NCBI GenBank assembly: GCA_035540935.1
Contig: DATLFS010000053.1
Location: 1 to 40,089, forward strand
Direction: 5' to 3'
Source: DATLFS01 sp035540935
GTDB taxonomy: Bacteria > Actinomycetota > CADDZG01 > WHSQ01
DNA length: 40,089 bases
Shown: positions 1 through 8,457 of the stretch, piece by piece
How the letters are laid out: each line of letters begins with the position of its first letter
Numbering within the stretch: the stretch's first letter is position 1
Program-made: the position numbers and the translations under genes
Notes under the pieces: model-generated
Databases searched by the model: none
The model's input: the letters and a program-made list of their open reading frames with translations, nothing else
Told to the model about the DNA's origin: nothing

Positions 1-2
1 AG

Positions 3-1136
3 CTGGGCCTCGAGGGCGACCTCGTCGCGCCGGCCGTCTCGGGGGCGCTCCTGATCGGCAAGGCATCCAAGGTCGCCGTTCCTCCCGGGTTCGTCCGCGG
101 CGTGCCGCCGGGGGTCCGCGCGGCGTGGTCGTGCGGGGCGCTGAGTCGGCGCGGCGCGCTCCGGACGGCCGTCGATTACGTGCTGCCGGGACCGCTGCGC
201 GGCGACGACGTCTCCCTCGCGTCGCTGGTCCGACGCCGCTTGGGACGCGAGGTGCTGGAGCGTCTGGTCGAGCCGATGCTCGCCGCCTCCCGCTCCGGGA
301 GCCCCGAAGACGTGTCGCTCGCGTCCGGCGCGCCGGAGCTCGACGAGATCGCGCGCTCGTCGCGGAGCCTCATGCGCGGCGTCCGGCGCCGCGGACCGGT
401 CGGCGCGCCGGAGCTTCGCGGGATCTCCGGGGGGATGGAGCGGCTGGTCGCGGCGCTGGTCGAGGATCTGCAGGGTCGCGGCGCCGAGGTGCGGACGGAG
501 ACCCGGGCCGAGGCGGTGGTTCGGAAAGCCGAGGCCTGGAGCGTCGCGACTTCGGCCGGAACGGTGGCGGCAGACGCCGTCCTGGTGGCGGCGCCGCCTC
601 CGCGGGCGGCCGGGCTCCTCGCCGAGGTGGCACCGGCCGCGGCCGCGCTCCTCGCCGAGGTCTCCTTCGAGGACGCCGCGGTGGTCGGCCTCGCTTATCC
701 CGCCGGCGCCGCACCGGCTCCTCCGGGAGCGAGCGGGATCATCGTCACACGGGAGGCCCGCCGGCTGATCACTGCGTGCGCCTGGTTCTCCTCCAAATGG
801 CCCCACGTTTCCCCGCCGGGCGGACCGGATGTCATCCGCGCCTTCGTCGGGCCCGACGGCGCCCGGCTGCCGGAAACCGAGCTCGTGGCGCGCGCCGCCG
901 TCGAGGTGGCCTCGCTGACGGGCGCTCCCGCGACGCCGCAGGATGCCGTGGTGGCGCGATGGCGAAACGCGCTACCGGTTCTTCGCGTCGGCCATCAGGA
1001 ACGCATCCGCCGGGCGCGCGAACTGCTGCCCGAAGGTGTCGCGGTGGCCGGCGCGGGATACGACGGGTCGGGGTTGCCCGATTGCATCGGGAGCGGCGCG
1101 CGTCAAGCCGATCGCCTCTCGGCAGCGCGGAGGTAG
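3..1136 (+). CDS. hemY: Protoporphyrinogen/coproporphyrinogen III oxidase, C-terminal part (5' end outside window)
   Basis: FAD-dependent oxidase of haem synthesis that oxidises coproporphyrinogen III (or protoporphyrinogen IX) to the porphyrin. The frame is open from base 3, so the N-terminal FAD Rossmann motif lies upstream; about 378 residues are visible. Support comes from the C-terminal FAD-binding signature (VAGAGYDGSGLPDCIGSGAR), which corresponds to the family pattern ending in G-x-G-x-PDCI-x-S-G. The middle carries the 'LISGGMERL'-like segment (GISGGMERLVAAL) where the substrate domain meets the FAD domain. It is followed after 10 nt by hemQ, the next enzyme in the coproporphyrin-dependent route, so coproporphyrinogen is the more likely substrate. 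That choice is inference from context. Confidence 0.9.
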   Translation: MGLEGDLVAPAVSGALLIGKASKVAVPPGFVRGVPPGVRAAWSCGALSRRGALRTAVDYVLPGPLRGDDVSLASLVRRRLGREVLERLVEPMLAASRSGSPEDVSLASGAPELDEIARSSRSLMRGVRRRGPVGAPELRGISGGMERLVAALVEDLQGRGAEVRTETRAEAVVRKAEAWSVATSAGTVAADAVLVAAPPPRAAGLLAEVAPAAAALLAEVSFEDAAVVGLAYPAGAAPAPPGASGIIVTREARRLITACAWFSSKWPHVSPPGGPDVIRAFVGPDGARLPETELVARAAVEVASLTGAPATPQDAVVARWRNALPVLRVGHQERIRRARELLPEGVAVAGAGYDGSGLPDCIGSGARQADRLSAARR

Positions 1137-1146
1137 GCTCGGGTCC

Positions 1147-1818
1147 ATGTCGGAGGAGCTGATCTTCGCCGCCTACCCCGTGTTCCGCGCGGTACCCGAG
1201 CGGCTGGAGGGGCTCGACCGCGAGACCGCCGTCAAGGAGGCGCTCGCGCTGTTCGAGGATTGGGGAGGCCGCGTCGAGACCCGCGGCGTCTACTCCACCG
1301 CCGGCTTCTCCGCTCGCGCCGACCTCATGTTCTGGTGGGTGGCGCGATCTGCCGCCGACGTCCAGGACCTCACGGTCGCGTTCCGACGCTCGGCTCTGGG
1401 GCGCGTGCTGGAGCCATGCGAGGCCTTCCTCGGCATCGTGCGACCGGCCGAATTCACGAGGGACCATCGCCCCGCTTTCGTGGAGGGCAAGCCGCCGAAG
1501 GACTTCTTGTGCGTGTACCCGTTCGTCCGCACACCGGAGTGGTACCTGCTGCCGCCGGACGAGCGCGCCGCGCTGCTCAGGGAGCACGGCATGGCGGCGG
1601 CCGCGTTCAAGGACGTGGGGGCGAACACCACGAGCGCCTTCGGGCTCGGCGACTACGAATGGATCCTCGCCTTCGAGGCCGACTCCGTCGATCGGATCGT
1701 CGACCTGATCCGCGCTCTCCGCGCGACCGAGGCGCGCCGCTACACGAAGGTCGAGATTCCCTTCTTCACCGGCATCCGCAAGGACCTCCACGCGGCGGTC
1801 GGCGACCTCCCCATCTAG
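1147..1818 (+). CDS. hemQ: Coproheme decarboxylase (HemQ, chlorite dismutase family)
   Basis: Converts Fe-coproporphyrin III to haem b by peroxide-dependent decarboxylation of two propionates. The 223-aa product has the usual actinobacterial HemQ length. Y124 in the VYPFVR motif sits where the catalytic tyrosine lies, WY at 132-133 follows, and H147 in REHG matches the proximal haem ligand. The C-terminal stretch (YTKVEIPFFTGIRK) is typical of the family. ATG at 1147 is preferred over upstream in-frame starts because those would run deep into hemY; a GGAGG lies about 13 nt upstream, overlapping the end of hemY. The gene ends 4 nt from the converging isomerase gene. True chlorite dismutase is unlikely given the haem-pathway neighbour. 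Confidence 0.93.
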   Translation: MSEELIFAAYPVFRAVPERLEGLDRETAVKEALALFEDWGGRVETRGVYSTAGFSARADLMFWWVARSAADVQDLTVAFRRSALGRVLEPCEAFLGIVRPAEFTRDHRPAFVEGKPPKDFLCVYPFVRTPEWYLLPPDERAALLREHGMAAAAFKDVGANTTSAFGLGDYEWILAFEADSVDRIVDLIRALRATEARRYTKVEIPFFTGIRKDLHAAVGDLPI

Positions 1819-1822
1819 CCCG

Positions 1823-3304
1823 TCAGCCGCGCACCCACTCCTCGAAGGCTCGCCAGGTCGTGCGAGACACGGCCCGCCCCGCCTGCTCGAGGGCGCGGGC
1901 GTCACCCTCCGCCTGCGCGGTCACGAGCCGGGCGAAGCCGTGGTCTTCGCCGGGGATCGGCAGGTCGGCCTCGGGCGGATCCAACACGATGAGGGCGCGC
2001 ACGCCCGGCGGTCCGCCCTTGTGCAGCTGTCCCGTCGAGTGCAGGTAACGAGGTCCGAAACCCGCCGATGTGGCGACGCCGCGATCCGCAGCGACGCGAG
2101 CGCGCGCCTCCGCGACGAGCGCGGCGCGTTCCTCTCCGGCGGGAGCGAACAGCAGGATGCAGGCAAGGTCCCCCGCGGCCGCCGACGCGAACGGCTCCCC
2201 CGGGTGCGTTTCGGGCCACGGCTCGGGGGCGTCGTCGAGCGCCGACCGCGCCGCGCGCTTCGCCGACTCGACGTCCGGCTGGTCGAAGGCGTTCACCCCG
2301 ATGACCGAACAGGCGGCTGCGGTGGCGAACTCCCACCGGAACATCTCCGCTCCGACGGCGGCGGCATCCGGCACCTCGATCGTGATCACCGGGTGCCCCT
2401 CCGCTTCGAGAGCGGCCGACAACCCCGCATGCGTCTCGTCGCCTGCGAGCCGAAGGAAGACGAAGGCGCGGTCGCTTCCGTATGCGGCCGGCGCCATGTC
2501 GGGCTCCGCCACCACGGGCACGACGCCACGCCCGTTCTTTCCAGTCGATTCGGCGACCAGCTGCTCGATCCAGTCACCCACGGGCTGCAGCGCGTCCGAC
2601 GCCACGACGGTCAGCTTGTCGCGGCCTGCAGCCGCGTTCGATCCCATGAACGCGGCGAGCTCGAGACCGGGGTTCAAAGGACCTTCGTAGCGGCAGAGCT
2701 CGGCCATCCCCCGGGTGCGTTCGAGGAGGTCGTCGAGGTCGACGCCCAGTAGCGCCGCCGGCACCAACCCGAACGGCGAGAGCGCGGAGTAGCGGCCGCC
2801 GACGTCGGGTGGTGCCGTGAAGACGGCGCGGAACCCTTCTTCGCGCGCCAAGCGCTCGAGCGGCGTCCCGGGATCGGTGATCGCGACGAACCGCTCCGGG
2901 CGGCACGACCGGCGGAAATAGCGAAACAGAGACATCGTCTCGACCGTGGTTCCGGACTTGCTCGACACGACGAACAGCGTCCGGCGGAGGTCGAGCCGGT
3001 CGGTCGTATCCCTCACCTGATCGGGATGGGTCGAATCCAGAACCGTGAGCGGCGGTCTCCCCTCGGCCGCTCCGAGCACGCGGGCGAAGACCTCCGGCGC
3101 AAGGCTCGAGCCGCCCATCCCGAGTAGGACCACGTGCTCGAAGTCCGCCGCTTCCGACGCGAACGAGCGGAAGGCGCCAATCTCGCCCTGCATCGCCGTC
3201 GGCAGGTCGAGCCAGCCGAGCCGCGCGGCCGGGTCGTCCTCCCCCGGCGGCCACAGCGACGCGTCGCGCGCCCAGATCCTCGTCGCCAGCCGGTCCGGCA
3301 CCAC
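1823..3304 (-). CDS. pgi: Glucose-6-phosphate isomerase (Tal-Pgi type, isomerase module only)
   Basis: Interconverts glucose-6-phosphate and fructose-6-phosphate. The product is 493 aa from GTG at 3304, which has GGAGGAG 7 nt upstream; the frame stays open to 3571 only because of high GC. Two sugar-isomerase (SIS) segments are visible: LGMGGSSLAPEVF at about 62-73 and SSKSGTTVET at about 114-123. The C-terminal STGQLHKGG and IPGEDHGFARL motifs resemble the isomerase half of bifunctional transaldolase/glucose-6-phosphate isomerase proteins rather than classical Pgi. No transaldolase domain is attached upstream in this frame, and the preceding DNA belongs to a divergent promoter. It converges on hemQ. 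Isomerase activity is inferred from family resemblance. Confidence 0.85.
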   Translation of the reverse strand: MVPDRLATRIWARDASLWPPGEDDPAARLGWLDLPTAMQGEIGAFRSFASEAADFEHVVLLGMGGSSLAPEVFARVLGAAEGRPPLTVLDSTHPDQVRDTTDRLDLRRTLFVVSSKSGTTVETMSLFRYFRRSCRPERFVAITDPGTPLERLAREEGFRAVFTAPPDVGGRYSALSPFGLVPAALLGVDLDDLLERTRGMAELCRYEGPLNPGLELAAFMGSNAAAGRDKLTVVASDALQPVGDWIEQLVAESTGKNGRGVVPVVAEPDMAPAAYGSDRAFVFLRLAGDETHAGLSAALEAEGHPVITIEVPDAAAVGAEMFRWEFATAAACSVIGVNAFDQPDVESAKRAARSALDDAPEPWPETHPGEPFASAAAGDLACILLFAPAGEERAALVAEARARVAADRGVATSAGFGPRYLHSTGQLHKGGPPGVRALIVLDPPEADLPIPGEDHGFARLVTAQAEGDARALEQAGRAVSRTTWRAFEEWVRG

Positions 3305-3357
3305 TCTGCGCCTCCTCCGAGATGTCGGAACGATGACGCTACCGCGCGGGGCCGCGC

Positions 3358-3366
3358 TGCTATACG
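3358..3366 (+). promoter_or_regulatory. Possible extended -10 promoter for the lipoprotein gene
   Basis: TGC-TATACG in the 145-bp divergent gap between pgi and the lipoprotein gene forms an extended -10 element, about 84 nt upstream of the ATG. No convincing -35 was found. The same TGn-TATxxx form recurs upstream of infA and rplJ in this window. The call is tentative. Confidence 0.35.
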
Positions 3367-3449
3367 CTGGGCTCTTCCCCCGTGCACCGGGACGGCAAAG
3401 GCCCAGTCCTTCCCGGGGGATCCAGTACCGATCCCGCGGAGGAGGAACG

Positions 3450-4598
3450 ATGCGTTTATCGACCAAGCTGGCGGCGCCTCTCATGGCGCTCGCACTCGTC
3501 GCCGGTGCCTGTGGTGGTGACGAGGATGTCGCCGAGAACCCCAAGGCCTCGCTCGAGGCGGCACTCGACAACCTGGCGGACTACGACGGGGTCACGATGA
3601 CCCTGAGTGTCGCGGCCGGCGCGGACGACCTGGTCGCCGCCTCGGAGGGAGACCTGACCGAGGAAGACGCCCAGAAGATCATCGACTCGTCCCTCACGAT
3701 CTCGGCGAAGGAGGGCGAGACACCCGAGGACTCGCAGTTCGAGATGGTGGCGAACGTTGCCGGCAACGAGTCGGCCTTCGAGATGAAAGTGCTGGGTACG
3801 ACGCTGTACGCGCGGGCAGACGTGCAGGGGCTCGTCGAGGAGTTCGGCGGCAACACGAGCGACCTCGAAGCGGCCCGCCAGCAGTTCGGCTCGCAGCCGG
3901 GATTCGAGTTCGTCGGACCTGCGCTCGACGGTGAGTGGGTGTCGGTGAGTGGCTTCGACCAGGCCATCGAGCAATTCACCGGTCAATCGGTCACGCAGAC
4001 GCCGTCCGCCGAGGACCAGGAGATGATCCGCCAGTTCGCGGAGACGCTGAAGCAGAACGTCGGCGCGGAAGCGGGCGACCGCGAGGGCCCCGGCGGGCAC
4101 GTCATCGCGACCCTTCCTCTGCGCTCCACCTACGAGGAGTTCTCGGAGCTGGCGGGTCGCCTCGGCGGCTTGCCGCCCGGCGCGGGCCTGCCGCCCGCTT
4201 CGGAGGTCCCGGACAAGAACGTCACGGTCGACGTCTGGATCGAGGACGAGCAGATCACGCAGGTCGAGCTCGACTTCGTGACGCTCGCACGTGAGTTCGA
4301 AGAGGGCTCGGGCATCCCCGAGGGCGTCGATCGTCTCGCGCTTCGCCTCGGCATCGAGGAGTTCACCGACGACGTTCAGGCTCCGGAGGAATCCGCCGAG
4401 ATCAACCTGCAGCAGCTCATGCAGACGTTCCTCGGCGGAATGGGCGCGACCGCGACGCCGCCCGGAGGGGGCACCGATGGCGAGGTCCCCGCGGGTCTGT
4501 GTGAGGAGCTCGAGAAGCAGCTCCAAGGTCAGCCGCAGGAGGTGAAGGACCAGATCGTCGCTCAGTTCGGCGCCGACTGTCCCGATCTCGGCAAATAA
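3450..4598 (+). CDS. Predicted secreted lipoprotein of unknown function
   Basis: I do not recognise a specific family. The 382-aa product begins with a short basic N-terminus, a hydrophobic segment (residues 7-20) and a lipobox-like VAGAC with C21 as the probable lipidated residue, so it is likely anchored on the outer face of the cytoplasmic membrane. The rest is acidic, with alternating beta-like stretches, a Q/E-rich middle and two late cysteines near the C-terminus (CEELEK and ADCPDL). The layout is reminiscent of LppX/LprG-like lipid-binding lipoproteins, but I see no diagnostic motif, so this is only a suggestion. ATG at 3450 has a GGAGGAA Shine-Dalgarno 4-5 nt upstream. A strong hairpin follows the stop codon, indicating a monocistronic unit. 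Confidence 0.8.
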   Translation: MRLSTKLAAPLMALALVAGACGGDEDVAENPKASLEAALDNLADYDGVTMTLSVAAGADDLVAASEGDLTEEDAQKIIDSSLTISAKEGETPEDSQFEMVANVAGNESAFEMKVLGTTLYARADVQGLVEEFGGNTSDLEAARQQFGSQPGFEFVGPALDGEWVSVSGFDQAIEQFTGQSVTQTPSAEDQEMIRQFAETLKQNVGAEAGDREGPGGHVIATLPLRSTYEEFSELAGRLGGLPPGAGLPPASEVPDKNVTVDVWIEDEQITQVELDFVTLAREFEEGSGIPEGVDRLALRLGIEEFTDDVQAPEESAEINLQQLMQTFLGGMGATATPPGGGTDGEVPAGLCEELEKQLQGQPQEVKDQIVAQFGADCPDLGK

Positions 4599-4617
4599 GT
4601 AGGACGAACGGACACTG

Positions 4618-4641
4618 AAGGCGGGCCCTCGGGCCCGCCTT
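4618..4641 (+). terminator. Hairpin terminator after the lipoprotein gene
   Basis: A perfect 11-bp GC-rich inverted repeat (AAGGCGGGCCC / GGGCCCGCCTT) with a 2-nt spacer lies 20 nt past the stop codon. There is no U-tract, as is common for intrinsic terminators in high-GC actinobacteria. Confidence 0.7.
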
Positions 4642-4672
4642 CGTCGCGAGCGGGGAGCAAGGACCCCGCCAC

Positions 4673-4678
4673 TACAAT
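4673..4678 (+). promoter_or_regulatory. Possible -10 element for acnA
   Basis: TACAAT, a five-of-six match to the sigma-70-type -10, lies 60 nt upstream of the acnA start, just after the preceding terminator. No good -35 hexamer is seen at 16-18 nt, so the call is weak. Confidence 0.3.
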
Positions 4679-4737
4679 GGCCGTTCCGATCGAGACAGCC
4701 GGATAGGCCGCGCGGCGGCCGCGGAGGGAGAGACCGA

Positions 4738-7410
4738 GTGACCCAGCGCGGAGGCGCCTTCGGAGCCAGGACGACCCTCGACACCGCCGGCGGATCGGTC
4801 GAGATCTACCGGCTGGCGGCGCTGGCCGAAGCGGGGGCGGCCGATCTCGACCGCATCCCCGTCACGGTCAAGATCCTGCTCGAGAACCTGATCCGCTTCG
4901 CCGGCTCGCCCTTCGTCTCCGAGGAGCAGGCGGCCGCGCTGGCCGTTTGGGGCCGGAAGCCGATCGACGACCAGGAGTTCCCCTTCATCCCCAGCCGCGT
5001 GATCCTCCAGGACTTCACCGGCGTGCCGGCGGTCGTCGACCTCGCAGCGATGCGGAGCGCTATGCACCGGGAAGGCGGCGATCCGTCCCGGGTCGACCCA
5101 TTGGTCCCGGTCGACCTCGTAATCGACCACTCGGTCCAGGTCGACTCCTTCGCAAGTTCGCAGTCTTACGAGATCAATGTCTCCCGCGAGTACGAGCGGA
5201 ACGGTGAGAGATATGGCCTGCTGCGGTGGGCGCAGCAGGCCTTCCGCGGCTTCCGCGTCGTCCCGCCGGGGATGGGGATCGTCCACCAGGTGAACCTCGA
5301 GCACCTCGCCTCGGTCGTTCGGACGCTGGAGGACGGCCTTGCAGTACCCGACACCCTGGTCGGCACCGACTCCCACACGACGATGATCAACGGCCTCGGC
5401 GTGCTGGGATGGGGCGTCGGCGGGATCGAGGCCGAGGCGGCGATGCTGGGCCAGCCGCTGCCGCTCGGCACCCCGAGGATCGTCGGCTTCAAGTTCAGCG
5501 GCGCCCTGCCCACGGGCGTAACGGCCACCGATCTCGTCCTCACCGTCACGGAGATGCTGCGGGCGCACGGCGTGGTGGGCAAGTTCGTCGAGTTCTACGG
5601 GGACGGCCTCTCGAACCTCACGGTCGCCGACAAGGCGACGCTCTCGAACATGTGCCCCGAGTACGGCGCGACGGCCGCGCTCTTCCCCGTCGACGCACAA
5701 GCGCTCGCTTACCTCCGCCTCACGGGCCGGAGCGCCGACCTGATCGACCTCGTGGAGCGCTACACGAAGGAACAGACGATGTTCCGAACGGACGGCGCGC
5801 CGGAGCCCGCCTTCACGGAGACGCTCGAGTTGGACCTATCCTCCGTCGAGCCCTCGCTGGCGGGGCCGCGGCGGCCGCAGGACCGCGTGCCGCTTCCACG
5901 CGTCTGGCAGTCGTTCCAGGAGGTCTACGGCCGGGACGAACCGGCCGCGGCGCAGGTGCGCGACGGAGAGCGTCCGTATGACCTCCGCGACGGCGCGGTC
6001 GTCATAGCCGCGATCACCTCGTGCACCAACACCTCGAATCCCTCGGTGATGCTCGGCGCCGGCCTGCTCGCGCGGAACGCCGTGGAGAAGGGGCTCCGGA
6101 CGAAGCCATGGGTCAAGACGTCGATGGCGCCGGGCAGTCGCGTCGTCACCGGCTACCTCGAGGGCGCCGGCTTGATCGACCCCCTGGAGGCGCTCGGCTT
6201 CCACGTTGTCGGCTACGGCTGCACGACCTGCATCGGCAACTCGGGGCCGCTCCCGGACGCGATCGCCGCAGCCGTGGACGAGAACGACCTCGCCGTCTGC
6301 TCCGTCCTTTCCGGCAACCGCAACTTCGAGGGAAGGATCCATCCGCAGGTGAAGGCCTCCTACCTCGCCTCACCGCCGCTCGTGGTGGCGTTCGCGCTCG
6401 CCGGACGGACCGACATCGACCTGACGAACGATCCGCTCGGCGAAGGCGCCGACGGGGAACCCGTCTACCTCCGCGACGTCTGGCCTTCGCCCGAGGACGT
6501 GCAGGCCGCCATGTCGTCGGTGAAGAGCGAATTGTTCACCGAGGAGTATGCCCGCGTCTTCGAGGGAGACGAGCACTGGAAGGGGCTCCCGAGCCCGACC
6601 GGAACGCTCTTCGAGTGGGATCCGGAGTCGACGTACGTGCGCGAACCGAGCTTCTTCGAGGACCTGGGTGAAGACCCCGCCGAGCCGGCGGACATCGTCG
6701 ACGCGCGTGTGCTGGCAAAGGTCGGCGACTCGGTTACGACCGACCACATCTCGCCGGCGGGAGCGATCGCTCCCTCCTCACCGGCGGGGAAGTATCTGCA
6801 AGAGCGAGGGGTCGAGGTCCGCGACTTCAACTCCTACGGCAGCCGGCGCGGCAACCACGAGGTCATGGTGCGGGGAACGTTCGCCAACATCCGGCTCCGC
6901 AACGAGCTCGCCTACGGGAAGGAAGGCGGGTTCACGAGTTTCCCGCCGGGCTCCGACGGCGAGATCCTCCCGATCTACGACGCGGCCATGCGCTTCGTCG
7001 AGCAAGGCACGCCGCTCGTGATCCTCGCCGGCAAGGAGTACGGCTCGGGATCGTCGCGCGACTGGGCGGCCAAAGGACCCAACCTCCAGGGCGTGCGGGC
7101 GGTCATCGCCGAGAGCTTCGAACGCATCCACCGGAGCAACCTAGTGGGCATGGGCATCCTGCCCCTCCAGTACCTGCCGGGAGAGAACGCAGCCGAGCTG
7201 GGACTCGACGGCACCGAGTCTTATTCGATCACCGGCATCTCCGACGGGCTCGAACCGCACAAGACCCTCACGGTCACCGCGTCGACAGATGGCCGCGACG
7301 TGACCTTCGACGTCGAATGCCGGGTCGACTCGCCCGTCGAGCTCGAGTACTACCGCAACGGCGGCGTGCTCAGGTACGTCTTGCGCCGCATGCTCGCCGA
7401 GGCGCGGTAG
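4738..7410 (+). CDS. acnA: Aconitate hydratase A
   Basis: TCA-cycle enzyme that interconverts citrate and isocitrate through cis-aconitate using a [4Fe-4S] cluster; 890 aa, the usual AcnA/IRP-type length. The three cluster cysteines are visible: C429 in ITSCTNTSNP, and C495 and C498 in GYGCTTCIGN. The substrate/cluster loop IDHSVQVD (129-136) and the GTDSHTTM motif (209-216) are intact. The C-terminal swivel domain carries GKEYGSGSSRDWAAKG with the active-site serine region. The GTG start at 4738 is supported by GGAGGGAG about 8 nt upstream. It appears monocistronic and converges on rpsI across the repeat block at 7411-7500. Apo-AcnA can bind RNA in some bacteria; nothing here tests that. Confidence 0.97.
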   Translation: MTQRGGAFGARTTLDTAGGSVEIYRLAALAEAGAADLDRIPVTVKILLENLIRFAGSPFVSEEQAAALAVWGRKPIDDQEFPFIPSRVILQDFTGVPAVVDLAAMRSAMHREGGDPSRVDPLVPVDLVIDHSVQVDSFASSQSYEINVSREYERNGERYGLLRWAQQAFRGFRVVPPGMGIVHQVNLEHLASVVRTLEDGLAVPDTLVGTDSHTTMINGLGVLGWGVGGIEAEAAMLGQPLPLGTPRIVGFKFSGALPTGVTATDLVLTVTEMLRAHGVVGKFVEFYGDGLSNLTVADKATLSNMCPEYGATAALFPVDAQALAYLRLTGRSADLIDLVERYTKEQTMFRTDGAPEPAFTETLELDLSSVEPSLAGPRRPQDRVPLPRVWQSFQEVYGRDEPAAAQVRDGERPYDLRDGAVVIAAITSCTNTSNPSVMLGAGLLARNAVEKGLRTKPWVKTSMAPGSRVVTGYLEGAGLIDPLEALGFHVVGYGCTTCIGNSGPLPDAIAAAVDENDLAVCSVLSGNRNFEGRIHPQVKASYLASPPLVVAFALAGRTDIDLTNDPLGEGADGEPVYLRDVWPSPEDVQAAMSSVKSELFTEEYARVFEGDEHWKGLPSPTGTLFEWDPESTYVREPSFFEDLGEDPAEPADIVDARVLAKVGDSVTTDHISPAGAIAPSSPAGKYLQERGVEVRDFNSYGSRRGNHEVMVRGTFANIRLRNELAYGKEGGFTSFPPGSDGEILPIYDAAMRFVEQGTPLVILAGKEYGSGSSRDWAAKGPNLQGVRAVIAESFERIHRSNLVGMGILPLQYLPGENAAELGLDGTESYSITGISDGLEPHKTLTVTASTDGRDVTFDVECRVDSPVELEYYRNGGVLRYVLRRMLAEAR

Positions 7411-7500
7411 AGCGCGACCGCAGGCGCAGAAAGATCCCGAGATCCCGCGTTCCGCGGGAGCGCGGTCGCGCTGAGCGCGACCGCCCGCACATAAAGCGGG
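7411..7500. terminator. Nested inverted repeats between converging acnA and rpsI (bidirectional terminator)
   Basis: The 11-mer AGCGCGACCGC occurs directly at 7411-7421 and 7474-7484 and as its complement at 7462-7472. The middle copy can therefore pair with either flank; with the right copy it makes an almost perfect palindrome with a 1-nt spacer. Inside lies CCCGCG-TTC-CGCGGG (7444-7458). A further stem CCCGC-ACATAAA-GCGGG (7484-7500) abuts the rpsI stop codon. The block fills the whole gap between two converging genes, so a two-way terminator is the simplest reading. Confidence 0.7.
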
Positions 7501-7893
7501 CTAGCGCTTGGAGTACTGGGGCGCTTTGCGGGCCTTCTTCAGGCCGTACTTGCGCCGTTCCTTCTCGCGCGCATCGCGGGTGAGGAATCCCGCCTTCTTG
7601 AGGGCGGGCTTCAGGTCGGGGTCGAGATCGGTCAGCGCGCGGGCTAGAGCGTGGCGCAGCGCGCCGGCTTGGCCCGCGACACCGCCGCCCTCGATCTTGG
7701 CGATGACGTCGTAGCGACCCTCGGTCTCGGTGAGCTTGAGCGGCTCGCTCAGGATCATCCGGTGGGTCGCGCTCGGGAAGTAGTCCTCGAGGGGACGCCC
7801 GTTGATCTCCCAGCGGCCGCTCCCCGGCAACAGCCGGACGCGGCAAACGGCCTCCTTACGGCGCCCCGTGGCGCGTACCAGTGCATCAGCCAC
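7501..7893 (-). CDS. rpsI: Ribosomal protein S9 (uS9)
   Basis: Small-subunit protein of the 30S head whose C-terminal tail reaches the P-site tRNA. The 130-aa product has the canonical N-terminal ATGRRKEAVCRVRL and the basic tail KKARKAPQYSKR ending in the conserved lysine-arginine. The start is ATG at 7893. It overlaps the end of rplM by 8 nt, so the two are translationally linked as in most bacteria. It is the last gene of the minus-strand cluster, and the inverted-repeat block follows immediately. Confidence 0.97.
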   Translation of the reverse strand: MADALVRATGRRKEAVCRVRLLPGSGRWEINGRPLEDYFPSATHRMILSEPLKLTETEGRYDVIAKIEGGGVAGQAGALRHALARALTDLDPDLKPALKKAGFLTRDAREKERRKYGLKKARKAPQYSKR

Positions 7894-8377
7894 CGACGAC
7901 CTCCTCGATCGTGTGAGCCTTGTCCGGGTCGTGCGGCGCCGCGACCGGCTTGAGGTCGAGCGTCTTCGGCGACTGCGCGCCGTGAGGATGCTCGGAACCC
8001 GCGTAGACCTTCAGCTTCTTGATCATCTGGCGGCCGAGCCGGTTGTGCGGAAGCATCCCCTTGACCGCCTTCTCGATGACCAGCTCGGGCCTCTCGGCGA
8101 GCAGCTTCGAGTAAGGGATCGAACGCAGTCCACCCGGATAGCCGGAGTGACGGTGGTACTCCTTCTGCAACAGCTTGTCGCCGGTCAGCACGATCTTCGA
8201 TGCGTTCACGACGATCACGTGGTCTCCACAGTCGAGGTGCGGGGCGAAGTTGGGCTTGTGCTTCCCACGAAGGAGCTTCGCCACCTCGGACGCGAGACGG
8301 CCGAGCACCACGCCCTCGGCATCCACGAGATGCCACTCGCGCGTGATCTCACTCGGTTTGGTCGAATGGGTCTTCAT
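7886..8377 (-). CDS. rplM: Ribosomal protein L13 (uL13)
   Basis: Early-assembly 50S protein; 163 aa. Family motifs seen are WHLVDAEGVVLGRLAS (about 15-30), the VVNASKIVLTGDK stretch, and MLPHNRLGRQM followed by LKVYAGSEHPHGAQ. ATG at 8377 is chosen over one 21 nt upstream: it gives the usual MKTHSTKP start and has GGAAGG about 5 nt upstream. The C-terminus extends about 15-20 residues past the conserved QSPKTLDL end. It is expressed with rpsI, probably from the promoter inside the end of truA. Confidence 0.96.
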   Translation of the reverse strand: MKTHSTKPSEITREWHLVDAEGVVLGRLASEVAKLLRGKHKPNFAPHLDCGDHVIVVNASKIVLTGDKLLQKEYHRHSGYPGGLRSIPYSKLLAERPELVIEKAVKGMLPHNRLGRQMIKKLKVYAGSEHPHGAQSPKTLDLKPVAAPHDPDKAHTIEEVVGG

Positions 8378-8427
8378 CGTTTCCTTCCAGGTCGGCATGC
8401 GCAGAGCACGCCGGGGCGGGACGAGCC

Positions 8428-8457
8428 AGGATACCCGGGGTCATGCAGCAGGGTCAA
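8428..8457 (-). promoter_or_regulatory. Sigma-A-type promoter for rplM-rpsI
   Basis: TTGACC (8457-8452), an 18-bp spacer and TATCCT (8433-8428) lie across the truA stop codon. They predict a transcript start near 8421 and a leader of about 44 nt before rplM. Both hexamers match those upstream of rpsL. Confidence 0.65.

Noticed and set aside
3305..3571. N-terminal extension of the isomerase by 89 codons
   Set aside because: The additional segment covers the divergent lipoprotein promoter and start, is not family-like, and a good GTG with Shine-Dalgarno exists at 3304.
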